This document shows positions 6,658 through 14,895 of a stretch of 16,794 bases of DNA, one piece after another. The stretch spans positions 1-16,794 of the forward strand of contig CAKUMH010000015.1 of the NCBI GenBank assembly GCA_934667625.1, written 5' to 3'. The notes below the pieces were generated by a model that saw only the letters and a program-made list of their open reading frames with translations, was not told the DNA's origin and made no database searches. How positions within the stretch are numbered: position 1 is the first letter of the stretch; the number at the start of each line of letters is the position of its first letter. The stretch comes from an uncultured Elusimicrobiales bacterium (lineage in GTDB: Bacteria > Elusimicrobiota > Elusimicrobia > Elusimicrobiales > Elusimicrobiaceae). The translations under genes were made by a program, and so were the position numbers.

Positions 6658-6708
6658 CAACGGCGAGACCCCGGAACCCTGTGGGCCGCCAAACACTCCG
6701 GGATGACG
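6658..6708. repeat. Dispersed hairpin repeat, copy A
   Basis: This 51-bp element matches 16013-16063 at 43 of 51 positions. It starts with CAACGGCGAGA and ends with GGATGACG. The outer arms CCCGGA and TCCGGG pair, and there is an inner CCC-TGT-GGG hairpin. In the other copy the arms are TTTTGGA and TCCAGGA, so pairing is kept (with G-U) although the bases differ. It is a short noncoding repeat family, REP-like in style. The remaining bases of 6614-6866 hold copy B, a terminator and no gene that I can support. Confidence 0.7.
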
Positions 6709-6718
6709 ACAAAGAACG

Positions 6719-6757
6719 GAACGGCGAGACCCCGTGTAACAGCATTACGGGATGACG
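6719..6757. repeat. Dispersed hairpin repeat, copy B (short form)
   Basis: It begins with AACGGCGAGACCCCG and ends with CGGGATGACGG like copy A. The middle is replaced by a shorter stem: CCCG-TG-TAA pairs with TTA-CGGG around a small loop. It lies 11 bp after copy A in the same orientation. Confidence 0.55.
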
Positions 6758-6814
6758 GAAGAAAGAGTCCGACCAGGACACCAAGTACTATTTGTATCCC
6801 CCTTTTTTCTGGAT

Positions 6815-6845
6815 ACGAAAAACGCCCCCGCTTATGCGGGAGCGT
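6815..6845 (-). terminator. Terminator of the GYF_2-domain protein gene
   Basis: On the minus strand ACGCTCCCGC pairs with GCGGGGGCGT around the loop ATAA (6822-6845) and is followed by TTTTTCG. The single G-U pair exists only on the minus strand. It lies just beyond the stop codon at 6867. Confidence 0.85.
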
Positions 6846-6866
6846 AAATTTTTGGTTGCGCAGAAA

Positions 6867-9362
6867 CTATTGTAAGGCCTGCTGCTGTTGCTGGGGCGCC
6901 GCTGTGGGAACAACGGAGTCCAGCAGGTTTTTAGCGTCGGAAATGGTGGGGTCCAGGGCTTTTGTGACCGCGTTGTAATTAAAGCGGTACGAAATTTTGA
7001 AGCTCTGCGGATTCTCCGGCGGAACCTTGACGAGAACAGAGTAATTGTCCGGGTCTACGGCGGTGGAAATATCCCACGTAATCAAATCCACGCTGGCCGG
7101 GTGGCGTGCTTCAATATACTGCTTAAGCGTGTAGCCATTGGCCAAGGGGTAGTTTTGCACGTCGGCAAGGACGGCTTGCGTGGGGTCCGCGGCGGGAGCG
7201 GGCGCGGCCTCGGGCGTTTGCGCGGGCTGAGAACCCAAAATTTCGTCCATTTGCGCGTTGAAGTCCTCGGTCTGCTGGGCTTCCGCTTGCTGTTTGTTTG
7301 CAAACACATTGACGGACGCCGGGAGCAGGTTCATGAGCCCGAGCATGGCGTAAATAGCCGCGGCCAACACCAAGGCGACCAAAACGCCCACGGTGGCTTT
7401 GACAGCCTTGCTCTGCGGTTTAACGTCGGCGGCCTTGAGGTCGTGCTGGGTATTGATGTCGTCTTCCATCCCGTCCAAATTCAGGCGTTCGGACTGCGCC
7501 GGTTCCGGCACCATGGGCACCGTTTTAATATCCAAGGTGGCGCCGCGTTTGGTTTTAATGGTGTTTTCCAAAATCACTTGAGAAACGGTTACGTCGCTGG
7601 GAGCATCCTGCGCCGGCGCAACGGGCGTTTCGGTCTGCTTGAGCGGGGAAACCATTTCCTGCACGCCGGTTTCCTCTTTGTTTTCCGCCTTCTCTTTTTC
7701 GGCCTTGGTGTTTGCTTTTTCCAGCTCTTTCGGCAGGGCGTTTGCGTCGGCCTGAGCGGGCGGGACAAAGTCCGAAATCAAATAGGTGGAACCTTCTTTG
7801 AGTTCAATTTCCGTCAAATCGTTCGGATTGCCGACGGGTAAGGGTTTGTCGGCCGTTTGGTCGGAAAATTGCGGCAGAGAGGCCGCTTGCGCCGGTTCGG
7901 CAGCCGGAGCGGGCTGCTGCGCGGCCGGAACGCCAAACAACTGCTCCACGCTTTGGTCGTCCTGGGAGCTGCGTTCGGTGAAGGCTTCCTTCAAATCTTG
8001 TTCGGTGATCAGCACGCCGTCCGGTTTTTCGGTCTTGGCGCCGGGCACCAGTTCCTGCAGCGTGGCCTCTTTTTCTTTTTCGGCTTCTTGCACGGGTTCT
8101 TTACCGGCACCCTCTAAGGACGGAAGGTGTTCCGCCGCGGGGGCGGGCTCCGCCTGGGGCGTTTCGGTCACGGCGGGTACGTCTGCCGGCATTTGCTCGG
8201 CCGGGAGAACTTCTTCGTGTTTTTCCGGCTCGTTTACGTCCGCGGCAATAGAAAGCGCGGGAGATTGGGATTCGTCCGAAAAGTCCAGCGTCTTTTTCTC
8301 TTCCACGGGTTCGGCGGCCGCGTCCTGCACCGTTTCCAACCCGGGGGCCGGTTCCTTTTCCTCTTTTAAGCCTTCTGCGGCGGCGAGTCCGGCCACAGCA
8401 CCCACAGCCGCTGCGGCGGCCATTTTAAAGGTGTTGTCTTTCTTTTCGGTTCCTTTTTCTTTAATCAGTTGGTCCAAAACGTCTTCTTTTTTAGGCTCAG
8501 CTGTTAATTCGTTAAGCAAAGCGTCTTTGGCGGTGCCTTCGGCAGCCGGGGCAGGCGTTTCTTCTTTATGTTCTTTAGCCTGGGCTTGTTCGCCCAATGC
8601 GCGCGCCTGGGCCGGGGTCAATAGATCCTGGAAGGTGCTTTCTTTTTCTTTCTGCGTTTGCACTTTGGCGTTATATAAGGAGTCCAGCGCGGAGCGCAAT
8701 ACAACGGCTTCCTCCATTTTGGAGCCTAAAGCGACCTCGTTTGTGTCGTCTTGTTTATTGCCCAGGTCCACCTCGCCCAGCATTTCAAGGGGTTTTTCTG
8801 CCGGCTGGTTGGCGGCGGCAACAATGTCTTCCGCACGGGAAACGAGACTTTCCGTATTGGTGATTGCTTCGTCGTCCAAAGCGGGTTCTATATCGTGACG
8901 GGTAAGGGTGATGGTGTTTTGGGCGTCGTCGTTGTCTTGCGGCGGGATGTAGGCCGGCGTGCCGGAGGCGGCTTGTTCGGCCGCGCGGGCGTTTTGGGCT
9001 GCGGTGATGGCTTCGTCCAACTTGGTTTGCATGGTGTTAAGCGTGGATTGCAACCCAGAAACCTCGCGGGTCAGCCGGTCAATTTTTTCCAGCAACAGAT
9101 GCGTGTCTGCCGTGGCCGGCTGTTCGGCTGCGTCAGCCGGATGCGCGGCAACGCCGTAAGCGGCGGGGGCCGGCTGGTTGACGGTTTTTTCCACCTGGTC
9201 AAATTCAAAAATGTTGGAGGCTTTTACCCATTCCTGTCCGCCGCCGGAAGCTACTTCTTCCGAGCAGATTAACGTATCCGGGGTAAAGCCTTGCAGCGTT
9301 ACCAGTTTGGCCTCTTCGTAAGGCCCCTCCACTTTGTCGTTGATATAAACCCAATATCTCAT
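6867..9362 (-). CDS. Large GYF_2 (DUF4339)-domain protein with disordered linker and one TM segment
   Basis: The protein has 831 residues. Residues 3-50 match GYF_2/DUF4339 (YWVYINDKVEGPY at the start, EWVKASNI at the end), a small domain thought to bind proline-rich or other protein partners. A coiled coil is likely at about 88-130. Most of the next 500 residues are rich in Ala, Pro, Glu and Lys and should be disordered, with an Ala-rich hydrophobic stretch near 313-331. A clear transmembrane segment lies at about 657-680. The last 100 or so residues look globular and probably sit on the other side of the membrane; the very end is Gln-rich. With no signal peptide, I expect the N-terminus in the cytoplasm. 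The start has AAGGGTG upstream and an extended -10 box. The antisense strand carries long spurious frames, a result of biased codon use. The function is unknown; it may be a scaffold. Confidence 0.8.
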   Translation of the reverse strand: MRYWVYINDKVEGPYEEAKLVTLQGFTPDTLICSEEVASGGGQEWVKASNIFEFDQVEKTVNQPAPAAYGVAAHPADAAEQPATADTHLLLEKIDRLTREVSGLQSTLNTMQTKLDEAITAAQNARAAEQAASGTPAYIPPQDNDDAQNTITLTRHDIEPALDDEAITNTESLVSRAEDIVAAANQPAEKPLEMLGEVDLGNKQDDTNEVALGSKMEEAVVLRSALDSLYNAKVQTQKEKESTFQDLLTPAQARALGEQAQAKEHKEETPAPAAEGTAKDALLNELTAEPKKEDVLDQLIKEKGTEKKDNTFKMAAAAAVGAVAGLAAAEGLKEEKEPAPGLETVQDAAAEPVEEKKTLDFSDESQSPALSIAADVNEPEKHEEVLPAEQMPADVPAVTETPQAEPAPAAEHLPSLEGAGKEPVQEAEKEKEATLQELVPGAKTEKPDGVLITEQDLKEAFTERSSQDDQSVEQLFGVPAAQQPAPAAEPAQAASLPQFSDQTADKPLPVGNPNDLTEIELKEGSTYLISDFVPPAQADANALPKELEKANTKAEKEKAENKEETGVQEMVSPLKQTETPVAPAQDAPSDVTVSQVILENTIKTKRGATLDIKTVPMVPEPAQSERLNLDGMEDDINTQHDLKAADVKPQSKAVKATVGVLVALVLAAAIYAMLGLMNLLPASVNVFANKQQAEAQQTEDFNAQMDEILGSQPAQTPEAAPAPAADPTQAVLADVQNYPLANGYTLKQYIEARHPASVDLITWDISTAVDPDNYSVLVKVPPENPQSFKISYRFNYNAVTKALDPTISDAKNLLDSVVPTAAPQQQQQALQ

Positions 9363-9385
9363 TTTTTTTCACCCTTGAAAAAATA

Positions 9386-9416
9386 AATATAGCACGGCAC
9401 GATAAAAGCATAGCAA
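9386..9416 (-). promoter_or_regulatory. Promoter for the GYF_2-domain gene
   Basis: The minus strand has TTGCTA (9411-9416), a 19-bp spacer, and TGC-TATATT (extended -10 at 9386-9391). This would give a leader of about 17 nt with a Shine-Dalgarno, so the gene need not depend on the operon upstream. Confidence 0.4.
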
Positions 9417-9456
9417 ATTATCGCGCAATTTAACAGCTTTTTTTATAGCAAACAGG

Positions 9457-11016
9457 CTACGCCTTTGAAGCGGCGCGGGCTTGTTTGTAACGGCTTAACA
9501 GCGTTTCCAGTTCCTGCGGGCTGGTTTTATGCTCCTGAATGTTGGCGAGCATATCCGTCACCAGCTCAAGCGAGGAGCCGTTTTCCAGCATTTCCAGCAC
9601 AAATTGCGAAATCCGGCGGTTGTACGTGCCGTTGAGTTCCCCCACCAGCGTGTGCAGTGCAAAAATATGTTTTTCGCGGTCGGACTTCCAAAAGGTAAAG
9701 GGTTTGAGGGAACTTTCAAAAAAATTAATGAGTTCTTCGGGCGGTTTGGTGCCCAGGTACCCCTTCATAATTTCCGGCGCGAGCCCTTGCGTAAGCGTTT
9801 GCGCCTTTAAATCGCGCAGGTATTGGGCTTGCTTGGCGGCTTCCTCCTGGCTGAGAGACCCCAGCAGCACCTTGCAGGCGAGTTCCTTGTTGTCGGTTTC
9901 GTCGGAACAGTGCGGCAGGGCTTGCAGAAGTTCGTGCATTTCGCGCTCCAGCTGGACAAAGGTTTTTTTGCCGCCGAAACGGTCTGCCAGGTCGTATTCA
10001 TAACCGCTGTATAAATTCTTTTTGGATAAACTTCTGCGCAGGACCTCACGGTCGCGGCGCAGGGCGGCTTGCTGGCCGGCTTTTTCAAAGCTGTCCGGGG
10101 TACCGTCCAAAAGTACGCGCACGGCTAACCCTAAATTTTCGGTGGGGCTGGATACGTGCGGCAATTTTTTAAGCACGGCTTCAAAGGTGGCGGCAATGTC
10201 GGCCGGGGCTTTGGCCTTTAAATAGCGGCAGGCGATAATCATTAAATCTTCTTCCAAGAGCTGGCCTTTTAATAATTTGGAAAGCAGGGCGACGTCTTGC
10301 GCGTCTTTGGGTGTAATTTGGCAGAGCATAGCACGCGCCACGAGGGAAGCGCAGAGGTGCTTGTCCGCATTTTGTTTTTGAAGCAGGGCAAACAGACGGT
10401 CAAATTCCGGCTGGAAAGCAATGGCGGCGGGCTGTGTATACAGCCCTTCCAGCTCGGCTGTTAACTTGACAGAAAGATGATATTTGTCCGCCGTTTGGAA
10501 CACCTCTTTTTTATTTTTGCGGGCCGTGCTTTCGGCTTTAGCCAGCAGTTTGGCGGCGTCCTGAAGCAAGAGATTGACGGCGTGGAGGGCTTTGTCGGTA
10601 TCTTGCATATCGGAATCCTGCACGTCTTTAAGGGCGGCGGCAAAAGATTCGTCAAAGTATTTGCGGGAAGCGAAGGAGGCGTACACCGTCAGCAGGCGGG
10701 TGGTGTCCGGCGCGGGCACTTCCAGGGCGGAGCAAAGTTCGTTAATGGAAGTGGCGTTGTTGTAAATGCGCAGTTGGCGCAGAGCGGCCGGGACGGTGAT
10801 TTCGTCCAATAAAATTTTGGCCACCGTGGTGTCCGTCATGGGCGAGTCCGAGCTGAGCTGGGCCGAAATGTTGGCAATGTCCTGCTGGAGCTGGGAGAGC
10901 GACTTTTTGTTTTCCAGCGTGTAGACCAGTTTGGCGGCGTAATCGTCGTCAATGCCGGGGAGCATATTGTAAATAGTGCCCAACATTCCGCTGCGTTTGT
11001 TTGCTTTTTCGCTCAT
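9457..11016 (-). CDS. Uncharacterised helical repeat protein
   Basis: I do not recognise this 519-residue protein. It has no signal peptide or membrane segment, is rich in Leu, Ala, Lys and Glu, and should be almost entirely alpha-helical. Segments around the pattern L/A-x-x-V/A-x-x-L-L-x-G followed by an amphipathic helix recur roughly every 70-90 residues (for example AVRVLLDGTPDSFEKAG, ACKVLLGSLSQEEAAKQ, and a related ALHTLVGEL near the end). This hints at a degenerate helical repeat, a solenoid or scaffold. The ATG at 11016 is chosen because AAGGAG (11025-11030) lies eight bases upstream; an in-frame TTG at 11022 is too close to it. That Shine-Dalgarno touches the stop codon of the cyclodeaminase-like gene, so the two are coupled in one operon. 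It may act with the GYF_2 protein downstream, but that is only positional. Confidence 0.75.
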   Translation of the reverse strand: MSEKANKRSGMLGTIYNMLPGIDDDYAAKLVYTLENKKSLSQLQQDIANISAQLSSDSPMTDTTVAKILLDEITVPAALRQLRIYNNATSINELCSALEVPAPDTTRLLTVYASFASRKYFDESFAAALKDVQDSDMQDTDKALHAVNLLLQDAAKLLAKAESTARKNKKEVFQTADKYHLSVKLTAELEGLYTQPAAIAFQPEFDRLFALLQKQNADKHLCASLVARAMLCQITPKDAQDVALLSKLLKGQLLEEDLMIIACRYLKAKAPADIAATFEAVLKKLPHVSSPTENLGLAVRVLLDGTPDSFEKAGQQAALRRDREVLRRSLSKKNLYSGYEYDLADRFGGKKTFVQLEREMHELLQALPHCSDETDNKELACKVLLGSLSQEEAAKQAQYLRDLKAQTLTQGLAPEIMKGYLGTKPPEELINFFESSLKPFTFWKSDREKHIFALHTLVGELNGTYNRRISQFVLEMLENGSSLELVTDMLANIQEHKTSPQELETLLSRYKQARAASKA

Positions 11017-11029
11017 AACCAAGGCTCCT

Positions 11030-11599
11030 TTAGCACGCCTTTAACAAGGTGGCAATCAGTTTGTTTAGTTCGTTTACGCGGTCCTCATTTTTAATAAAGA
11101 CCAAATTGGCCCGGATGCTTTCCACCGAGCATTTAATACAGGCCTGCAACAAATGTTTGGCGCAGGCAACATCCGAAAGAATAATATCCGCCACGTCGCC
11201 TTTTATGTGGTCCACCTCGCGCAGGCAGTGCATGGCGGCCGAAGCGGCATCCGCCGGCACGCGCGCGGCAAAGAGCAGGGCGTCCTGCACGGCTTTTTCT
11301 CTTTCCGGGGCGTCCTTGGGCAGTTTGCTGGCGGTTAAATAGGCGGCGTAAGCATCGCCGTCTTTTTGAATGTAGGCCTTGAGTTCCGTTTTAAAGGCGG
11401 TTAAGCGCTTGAGGCTTTGCGTCAGGCGCGGGCGGAGATTTTCCGGCGTGGCCTTGCGCTTGAGCGTGGTGCCCACAGCCATCATCGCAAGTGCGCAACC
11501 CATGGCGCCCGTCAGGGCCGCAGCGGCCCCCCCGCCCGGCGTCGGGTCAGACGAGGCGAGTGCTTCCGTAAAACGTTCAGCGGCGGTGTACCATTCCAT
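11030..11599 (-). CDS. Cyclodeaminase/cyclohydrolase (FTCD_C) family protein
   Basis: The 189-residue, all-helical protein belongs to the FTCD_C family. That family includes the cyclodeaminase domain of formiminotransferase-cyclodeaminase and the methenyl-tetrahydrofolate cyclohydrolase FchA, about 205-210 residues. The signature SSDPTPGGGAAAALTGAMG (16-34) matches the family's glycine-rich folate-binding segment. A likely role is conversion of 5-formimino- or 5,10-methenyl-tetrahydrofolate in cytoplasmic one-carbon metabolism. No hutI, hutU, ftcD or fhs neighbours are present to choose between these. AGAGGG (11609-11614), nine bases upstream, supports the ATG at 11599. The gene sits 14 bp after the HAD phosphatase and 13 bp before the helical protein's start, clearly inside one operon. 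Family assignment is firm; the reaction is inferred. Confidence 0.85.
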   Translation of the reverse strand: MEWYTAAERFTEALASSDPTPGGGAAAALTGAMGCALAMMAVGTTLKRKATPENLRPRLTQSLKRLTAFKTELKAYIQKDGDAYAAYLTASKLPKDAPEREKAVQDALLFAARVPADAASAAMHCLREVDHIKGDVADIILSDVACAKHLLQACIKCSVESIRANLVFIKNEDRVNELNKLIATLLKAC

Positions 11600-11613
11600 G
11601 GAGCTTTTCCCTC

Positions 11614-12465
11614 TTACATAATGGTGCCGGATTCCAGGTCCGAGTATTTTTTGATGCGCAGCATTTTGAGGCGGTCCTCATCAATGCCGGTGCGGCTGAA
11701 GAAGACGTGTTCAATGGCGCTGGCGGGCATAATGTAGCTGCCGCGTTTGACGCCCTTGGGGTCCGTCTTTAAACCGAGCCACACGCAGAAGGTGGTCAAA
11801 TCGTTAAAATCCTTGGTTTCCAGTTCCGCGGCGGCGCGCTGGATTTTTTGCGGGTCGCCAAAGCCGTTGGTGAGCACCGCACTGTGGAAACCGCAGTTTT
11901 TGGCGGCGCAAATGTCGCGGTGAGTATCCCCGATGACGTAAACCTGGTCGGGCGCTAATTTGGTTTTAAATTTCTTTTCTGCGCGTTTAACGGCGGCTTG
12001 GAGCATTTCTTCGCGGGTTTGTCCGTCTTCACCGTATCCGCCAACGGTGAAGTATTCGCCGAGTTTGCTGGGGGCCAGTTTAATTTTGGCGCCTTCCTGC
12101 AAGTTTCCCGTGCCCAAGGCCAGGATAACGTCTTTGTCTTTGGCTAAAAATTTGAGGAATTTTTCCACGCCCGGGATTAAATCGTACTTTTTGCAGCGCA
12201 CGGCGGCGTGTACTTCCACGGGCAGGAGTTCCAAGTATTTGGCTTTCATTTTTTTCATTTCGGCGGCGGTGGGCTTTTTGCCTTTTTTGACGAGCCCGTA
12301 AACCAGGGCAAAATTGTCCACGTCCGTGCGGCCGGAGATGAGGCCGTGTTCAAATTCCGGCTCCACGCCGTAAAGTTCTTTGATCGCTTTGCGCAGGGCC
12401 GTTCTGCCCGCGCCGCCCGCGTTGACGAGCGTGCCGTCCAAATCAAATAAAACGAGTTTCTTCAT
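11614..12465 (-). CDS. HAD-superfamily phosphatase with C-terminal extension
   Basis: The 283-residue haloacid dehalogenase-type phosphohydrolase is closest in layout to phosphoglycolate phosphatase-like enzymes. Motif I is DLDGT with the nucleophile Asp8 and the acid/base Asp10. Motif II is LGTG with Thr119, Lys127 or Lys129 is the motif III candidate, and motif IV is GDTHRD with Asp180 and Asp184. An alpha-helical cap lies between about 15 and 90. Residues from about 235 onward form a tail of roughly 50 residues beyond a usual phosphatase core, with no motif I know. The ATG overlaps the stop of the upstream transporter gene (ATGA), and the Shine-Dalgarno AAAGGAG is inside that gene, so translation is coupled. 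The substrate is unknown. Confidence 0.88.
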   Translation of the reverse strand: MKKLVLFDLDGTLVNAGGAGRTALRKAIKELYGVEPEFEHGLISGRTDVDNFALVYGLVKKGKKPTAAEMKKMKAKYLELLPVEVHAAVRCKKYDLIPGVEKFLKFLAKDKDVILALGTGNLQEGAKIKLAPSKLGEYFTVGGYGEDGQTREEMLQAAVKRAEKKFKTKLAPDQVYVIGDTHRDICAAKNCGFHSAVLTNGFGDPQKIQRAAAELETKDFNDLTTFCVWLGLKTDPKGVKRGSYIMPASAIEHVFFSRTGIDEDRLKMLRIKKYSDLESGTIM

Positions 12466-13352
12466 TTTTTATCTCCTTTGATAATGCCGGTGACGATATA
12501 CGCGCCCAAGAGCGCCAGCGCCATGCCGAGCACTTTATGAATGGTAAAGGTATCCTGCTTAAGCAGCACCGATAACACAAACGTGAGTACCGGGTACGAC
12601 AAAATGATAGCCGTGGCTTTGCCGAGGTGCATGTTGCGAATGGCGGTGTACCAAAAGGTATTGCCTATGAAATAATTGCACACGGCACTGAAGGCCAGCG
12701 TGGCCCACAAAATGCCCGAGGTGGTGACAAACAGCTGCGGCCCTTGGACGAGCCACAGGGCGCCCGTCAGCACGGCCAGCACCGGAATGGCAAACAGCGC
12801 GCGTGCCGCCGCAATAAGCGCGGGCGGCATATCCTGCGGGAGTTTTTTGGCAAAAATATGACTGAGCTGGAACATCCACAGACTGCCCAAAATAAGCAGA
12901 TCCCCCTTTAGCTGGACGGACATGCCCGCCTGCCAAAGCAAAATCCCAACGCCTAAAATGATGAGCAGCGAACCAAAGAGTTGCTTGGCGGTGGGTTTTT
13001 CCCCCAGTAAAAAGTAGGCCATAACGAGGGAGTAGACCATTTCAAACTGGTTTAAAACGGCGGCGTTCGTGGGTGTGGTGAAATTGAGCGCCAACATAAA
13101 AATAGTCATCGGCAGGGCGGTGCCGAAGGTGGCCATAAGCAAACACTGCAGCCAAACGCCTTTTTTAAACAGCGCCTTAAATCCGCCGGTTTTAAGCAGG
13201 TACGGCGTAAAAAGCAGCGAAGCCGCCACGCAGCTGACCAACATATAAAGCGCGGAAGCCGCATAAGGCGTGGCAAATTTGGTCACCACGACGTTAGACG
13301 CAACAAAAAACCAAGCCAGCCAAATGGCCGCTACAGGGGATACATTCAACAT
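12462..13352 (-). CDS. DMT-superfamily (EamA) transporter 1
   Basis: The 296-residue inner-membrane protein has about ten hydrophobic segments in two EamA repeats, the layout of drug/metabolite exporters (RhaT/EamA type). The conserved AxxxxxLSYPVLTFVLSVLL segment near 245-265 and the C-terminal LGMALALLGAYIV helix are typical. It is a paralogue of the next gene upstream (13380-14258), with the same order of motifs throughout. No strong Shine-Dalgarno precedes the ATG at 13352; AGGT lies about 14 bases away, and a TATAAT ends two bases before the start, too close to serve this ATG as a promoter. Translation may instead rely on coupling across the 27-bp gap. The substrate is unknown; members export amino acids, nucleosides or other metabolites. 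Confidence 0.9.
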   Translation of the reverse strand: MLNVSPVAAIWLAWFFVASNVVVTKFATPYAASALYMLVSCVAASLLFTPYLLKTGGFKALFKKGVWLQCLLMATFGTALPMTIFMLALNFTTPTNAAVLNQFEMVYSLVMAYFLLGEKPTAKQLFGSLLIILGVGILLWQAGMSVQLKGDLLILGSLWMFQLSHIFAKKLPQDMPPALIAAARALFAIPVLAVLTGALWLVQGPQLFVTTSGILWATLAFSAVCNYFIGNTFWYTAIRNMHLGKATAIILSYPVLTFVLSVLLKQDTFTIHKVLGMALALLGAYIVTGIIKGDKK

Positions 13353-13379
13353 ATATTATATTTTACCTAATTTGCGGGG

Positions 13380-14258
13380 TTAGTGCCCTTCTTTTTTAAC
13401 GGTGGCGCTGACCCAGTAGGCCCCCAAACCGGTAACGGCCAGGCCCACCACCTGGTGCCAGGAAATGTGTTCAAACCCGATGAGTGCGGAAATGAGCAGG
13501 GAAAGTACCGGGTACGAAAGGTAAATGGCGGTTACCTTGCTTAGGTCCAGCGCGCGGATGGCCTTGTACCACACCACCATGGCCAGGCCGTATTTGAGGA
13601 GCCCCGTATAAGCCAGCACGGAAAACATTTGCAGGTTGGGTTTTAAAATAAACGGGCTCTGCATTCCCCACATCACGCCCAGCAGTACGAGAAGCGCGGG
13701 CAGCGCAAACAAATTGCGCGCCATGCCGATGACGCGGTGGTCTAAATTTTTAGGCAGCTTTTTGGCCACAGTGGAGCCGGCCTGCAACATCCAGGTACTT
13801 CCGACGATGAGCAGGTCTCCCGTCCAGCGGGGCGAGTATTGTTCTTTTAGTAAAATGACCAGCACACCCAGCACTATGAGCGCACTGCCCGCCAGCTGTT
13901 GACGGCTGGGAAATTCCCGCAAAAAAAGACAGGCAAACAGGAGTGAATAAAACAGTTCGCTCTGCTGCAAAATGGCGGCGTTGCCGGGCGTAGTGTAGTG
14001 GAGCGCCAGGAGTGAAATGGTAAACGGCAGGGCGGTGCCGAAGGTGCCGATGAATAAAAATTTCCACCGTGTTTGCGCGGCAAAAAGTTCTCCCCATTTG
14101 CGGTTTTTGGTGATCCACGGGGCAAAGTAAAGGACGCCCAAAAGAGTGCCCAAAAATACCAGCAGGGCGGGGCTGATGACGCCAACTGCAAATTTGCCCG
14201 CAATGGGCGAAAGACCGACAATGGCCCAGCACACCCAGGCCGCCGCTAACGGATTCAT
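13380..14258 (-). CDS. DMT-superfamily (EamA) transporter 2
   Basis: The 292-residue transporter is predicted to have ten membrane segments in two EamA repeats. It is similar to its neighbour over the whole length, for example KAIRALDLSKVTAIYLSYPV here against TAIRNMHLGKATAIILSYPV there, so the pair arose by tandem duplication or forms a heteromeric carrier. It is the first gene of the minus-strand operon. GAGGCG a few bases before the ATG is a modest Shine-Dalgarno, and an extended -10 promoter lies at 14289-14294. The substrate cannot be told from the sequence. Confidence 0.9.
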   Translation of the reverse strand: MNPLAAAWVCWAIVGLSPIAGKFAVGVISPALLVFLGTLLGVLYFAPWITKNRKWGELFAAQTRWKFLFIGTFGTALPFTISLLALHYTTPGNAAILQQSELFYSLLFACLFLREFPSRQQLAGSALIVLGVLVILLKEQYSPRWTGDLLIVGSTWMLQAGSTVAKKLPKNLDHRVIGMARNLFALPALLVLLGVMWGMQSPFILKPNLQMFSVLAYTGLLKYGLAMVVWYKAIRALDLSKVTAIYLSYPVLSLLISALIGFEHISWHQVVGLAVTGLGAYWVSATVKKEGH

Positions 14259-14288
14259 AACACGCCTCAGACGGTAATAAGATACTCA

Positions 14289-14317
14289 ATTATATCAATT
14301 TTGCCGGGCAGACAACA
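14289..14317 (-). promoter_or_regulatory. Promoter of the transporter-phosphatase operon
   Basis: The minus strand reads TGTTGT (14312-14317), 17 bp, then TATAAT (14289-14294) preceded by TGA, an extended -10. The start site would lie near 14282, 24 nt before the first ATG. Confidence 0.55.
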
Positions 14318-14362
14318 GAAAAAATACCGGGTAAAAATTGTGCGCAAAAGTTAGTTTTTTGC

Positions 14363-14368
14363 TATACT
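14363..14368 (+). promoter_or_regulatory. -10 box of pilin 1, unusually close to the ATG
   Basis: TATACT ends six bases before the ATG at 14375, so transcription would begin at or next to the start codon. A weak TTGTGC at 14338-14343 is 19 bp upstream. No Shine-Dalgarno is visible between them and the ATG. Confidence 0.4.
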
Positions 14369-14374
14369 GGTTTT

Positions 14375-14887
14375 ATGAAATTCCTTCATCAACAAATCCG
14401 CCGCCCGGCCAATAATCGCGGGTTTACGCTTATTGAACTTTTAGTCGTCATTCTTATTATTGGAATTTTGGCGGCCATTGCTGTGCCGCAGTACAAAAAA
14501 GCGGTACAGCAGAGCCGTTTGGTGCAATACATTACATGGAGCAAACGTGTGATGGAGGCCGAGCGGGAATACCAGCTGGCGAACGGGATTTGGACGTATG
14601 ATTGGGAGGCTCTTTCTATGGATATCCCAGCGGGGACGACTTTTAGGCCTATTTTTAGCGCACCAAATGCGAGCGCTAAATTCCCAAACGGAATGCAATT
14701 GAATTTAAACGAAAGAAACCAAAGTATGCAATTTACGTTTGAAGGAATAGTGTTTAGCATGTATTTTGAATCGGGGAAATTATGGTGTTTCCACTATAAT
14801 ACGCCCAGCAAGCTGGAAGTGTGCCAGGGCTTGGCGGTGGGTGAAGACAACTGCGGCATCAATTCCTGTGAAATAGGTAAATTTTAA
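14375..14887 (+). CDS. Type IV pilin-like protein (class III prepilin) 1
   Basis: The 170-residue protein has a 16-residue positively charged leader ending in Gly16, followed by the FTLIELLVVILIIGILAAIA core of type IV pilins and type II secretion pseudopilins. Prepilin peptidase should cut between Gly16 and Phe17 and methylate the Phe; Glu5 of the mature protein is present. The hydrophobic helix (17-38) leads into VPQYKKAVQQSR, then an unknown globular C-terminal domain with four cysteines in its last 35 residues, likely a disulphide-closed D-region. No other pilus assembly gene is nearby; scattered pilin genes of this type are typical of Elusimicrobium. No Shine-Dalgarno precedes the ATG, so the mRNA may be leaderless. 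Whether it is a major pilin, a minor pilin or a pseudopilin is unknown. Confidence 0.9.
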   Translation: MKFLHQQIRRPANNRGFTLIELLVVILIIGILAAIAVPQYKKAVQQSRLVQYITWSKRVMEAEREYQLANGIWTYDWEALSMDIPAGTTFRPIFSAPNASAKFPNGMQLNLNERNQSMQFTFEGIVFSMYFESGKLWCFHYNTPSKLEVCQGLAVGEDNCGINSCEIGKF

Positions 14888-14895
14888 TGGGTGCG

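Noticed and set aside
7786..8898. Long plus-strand open frame rich in Ser and Ala opposite the GYF_2 protein gene
   Set aside because: It is antisense to a gene with a recognisable N-terminal domain and TM segment. Its low-complexity composition is what the Ala/Pro/Glu codon pattern gives in reverse, and it has no motif or convincing ribosome site.
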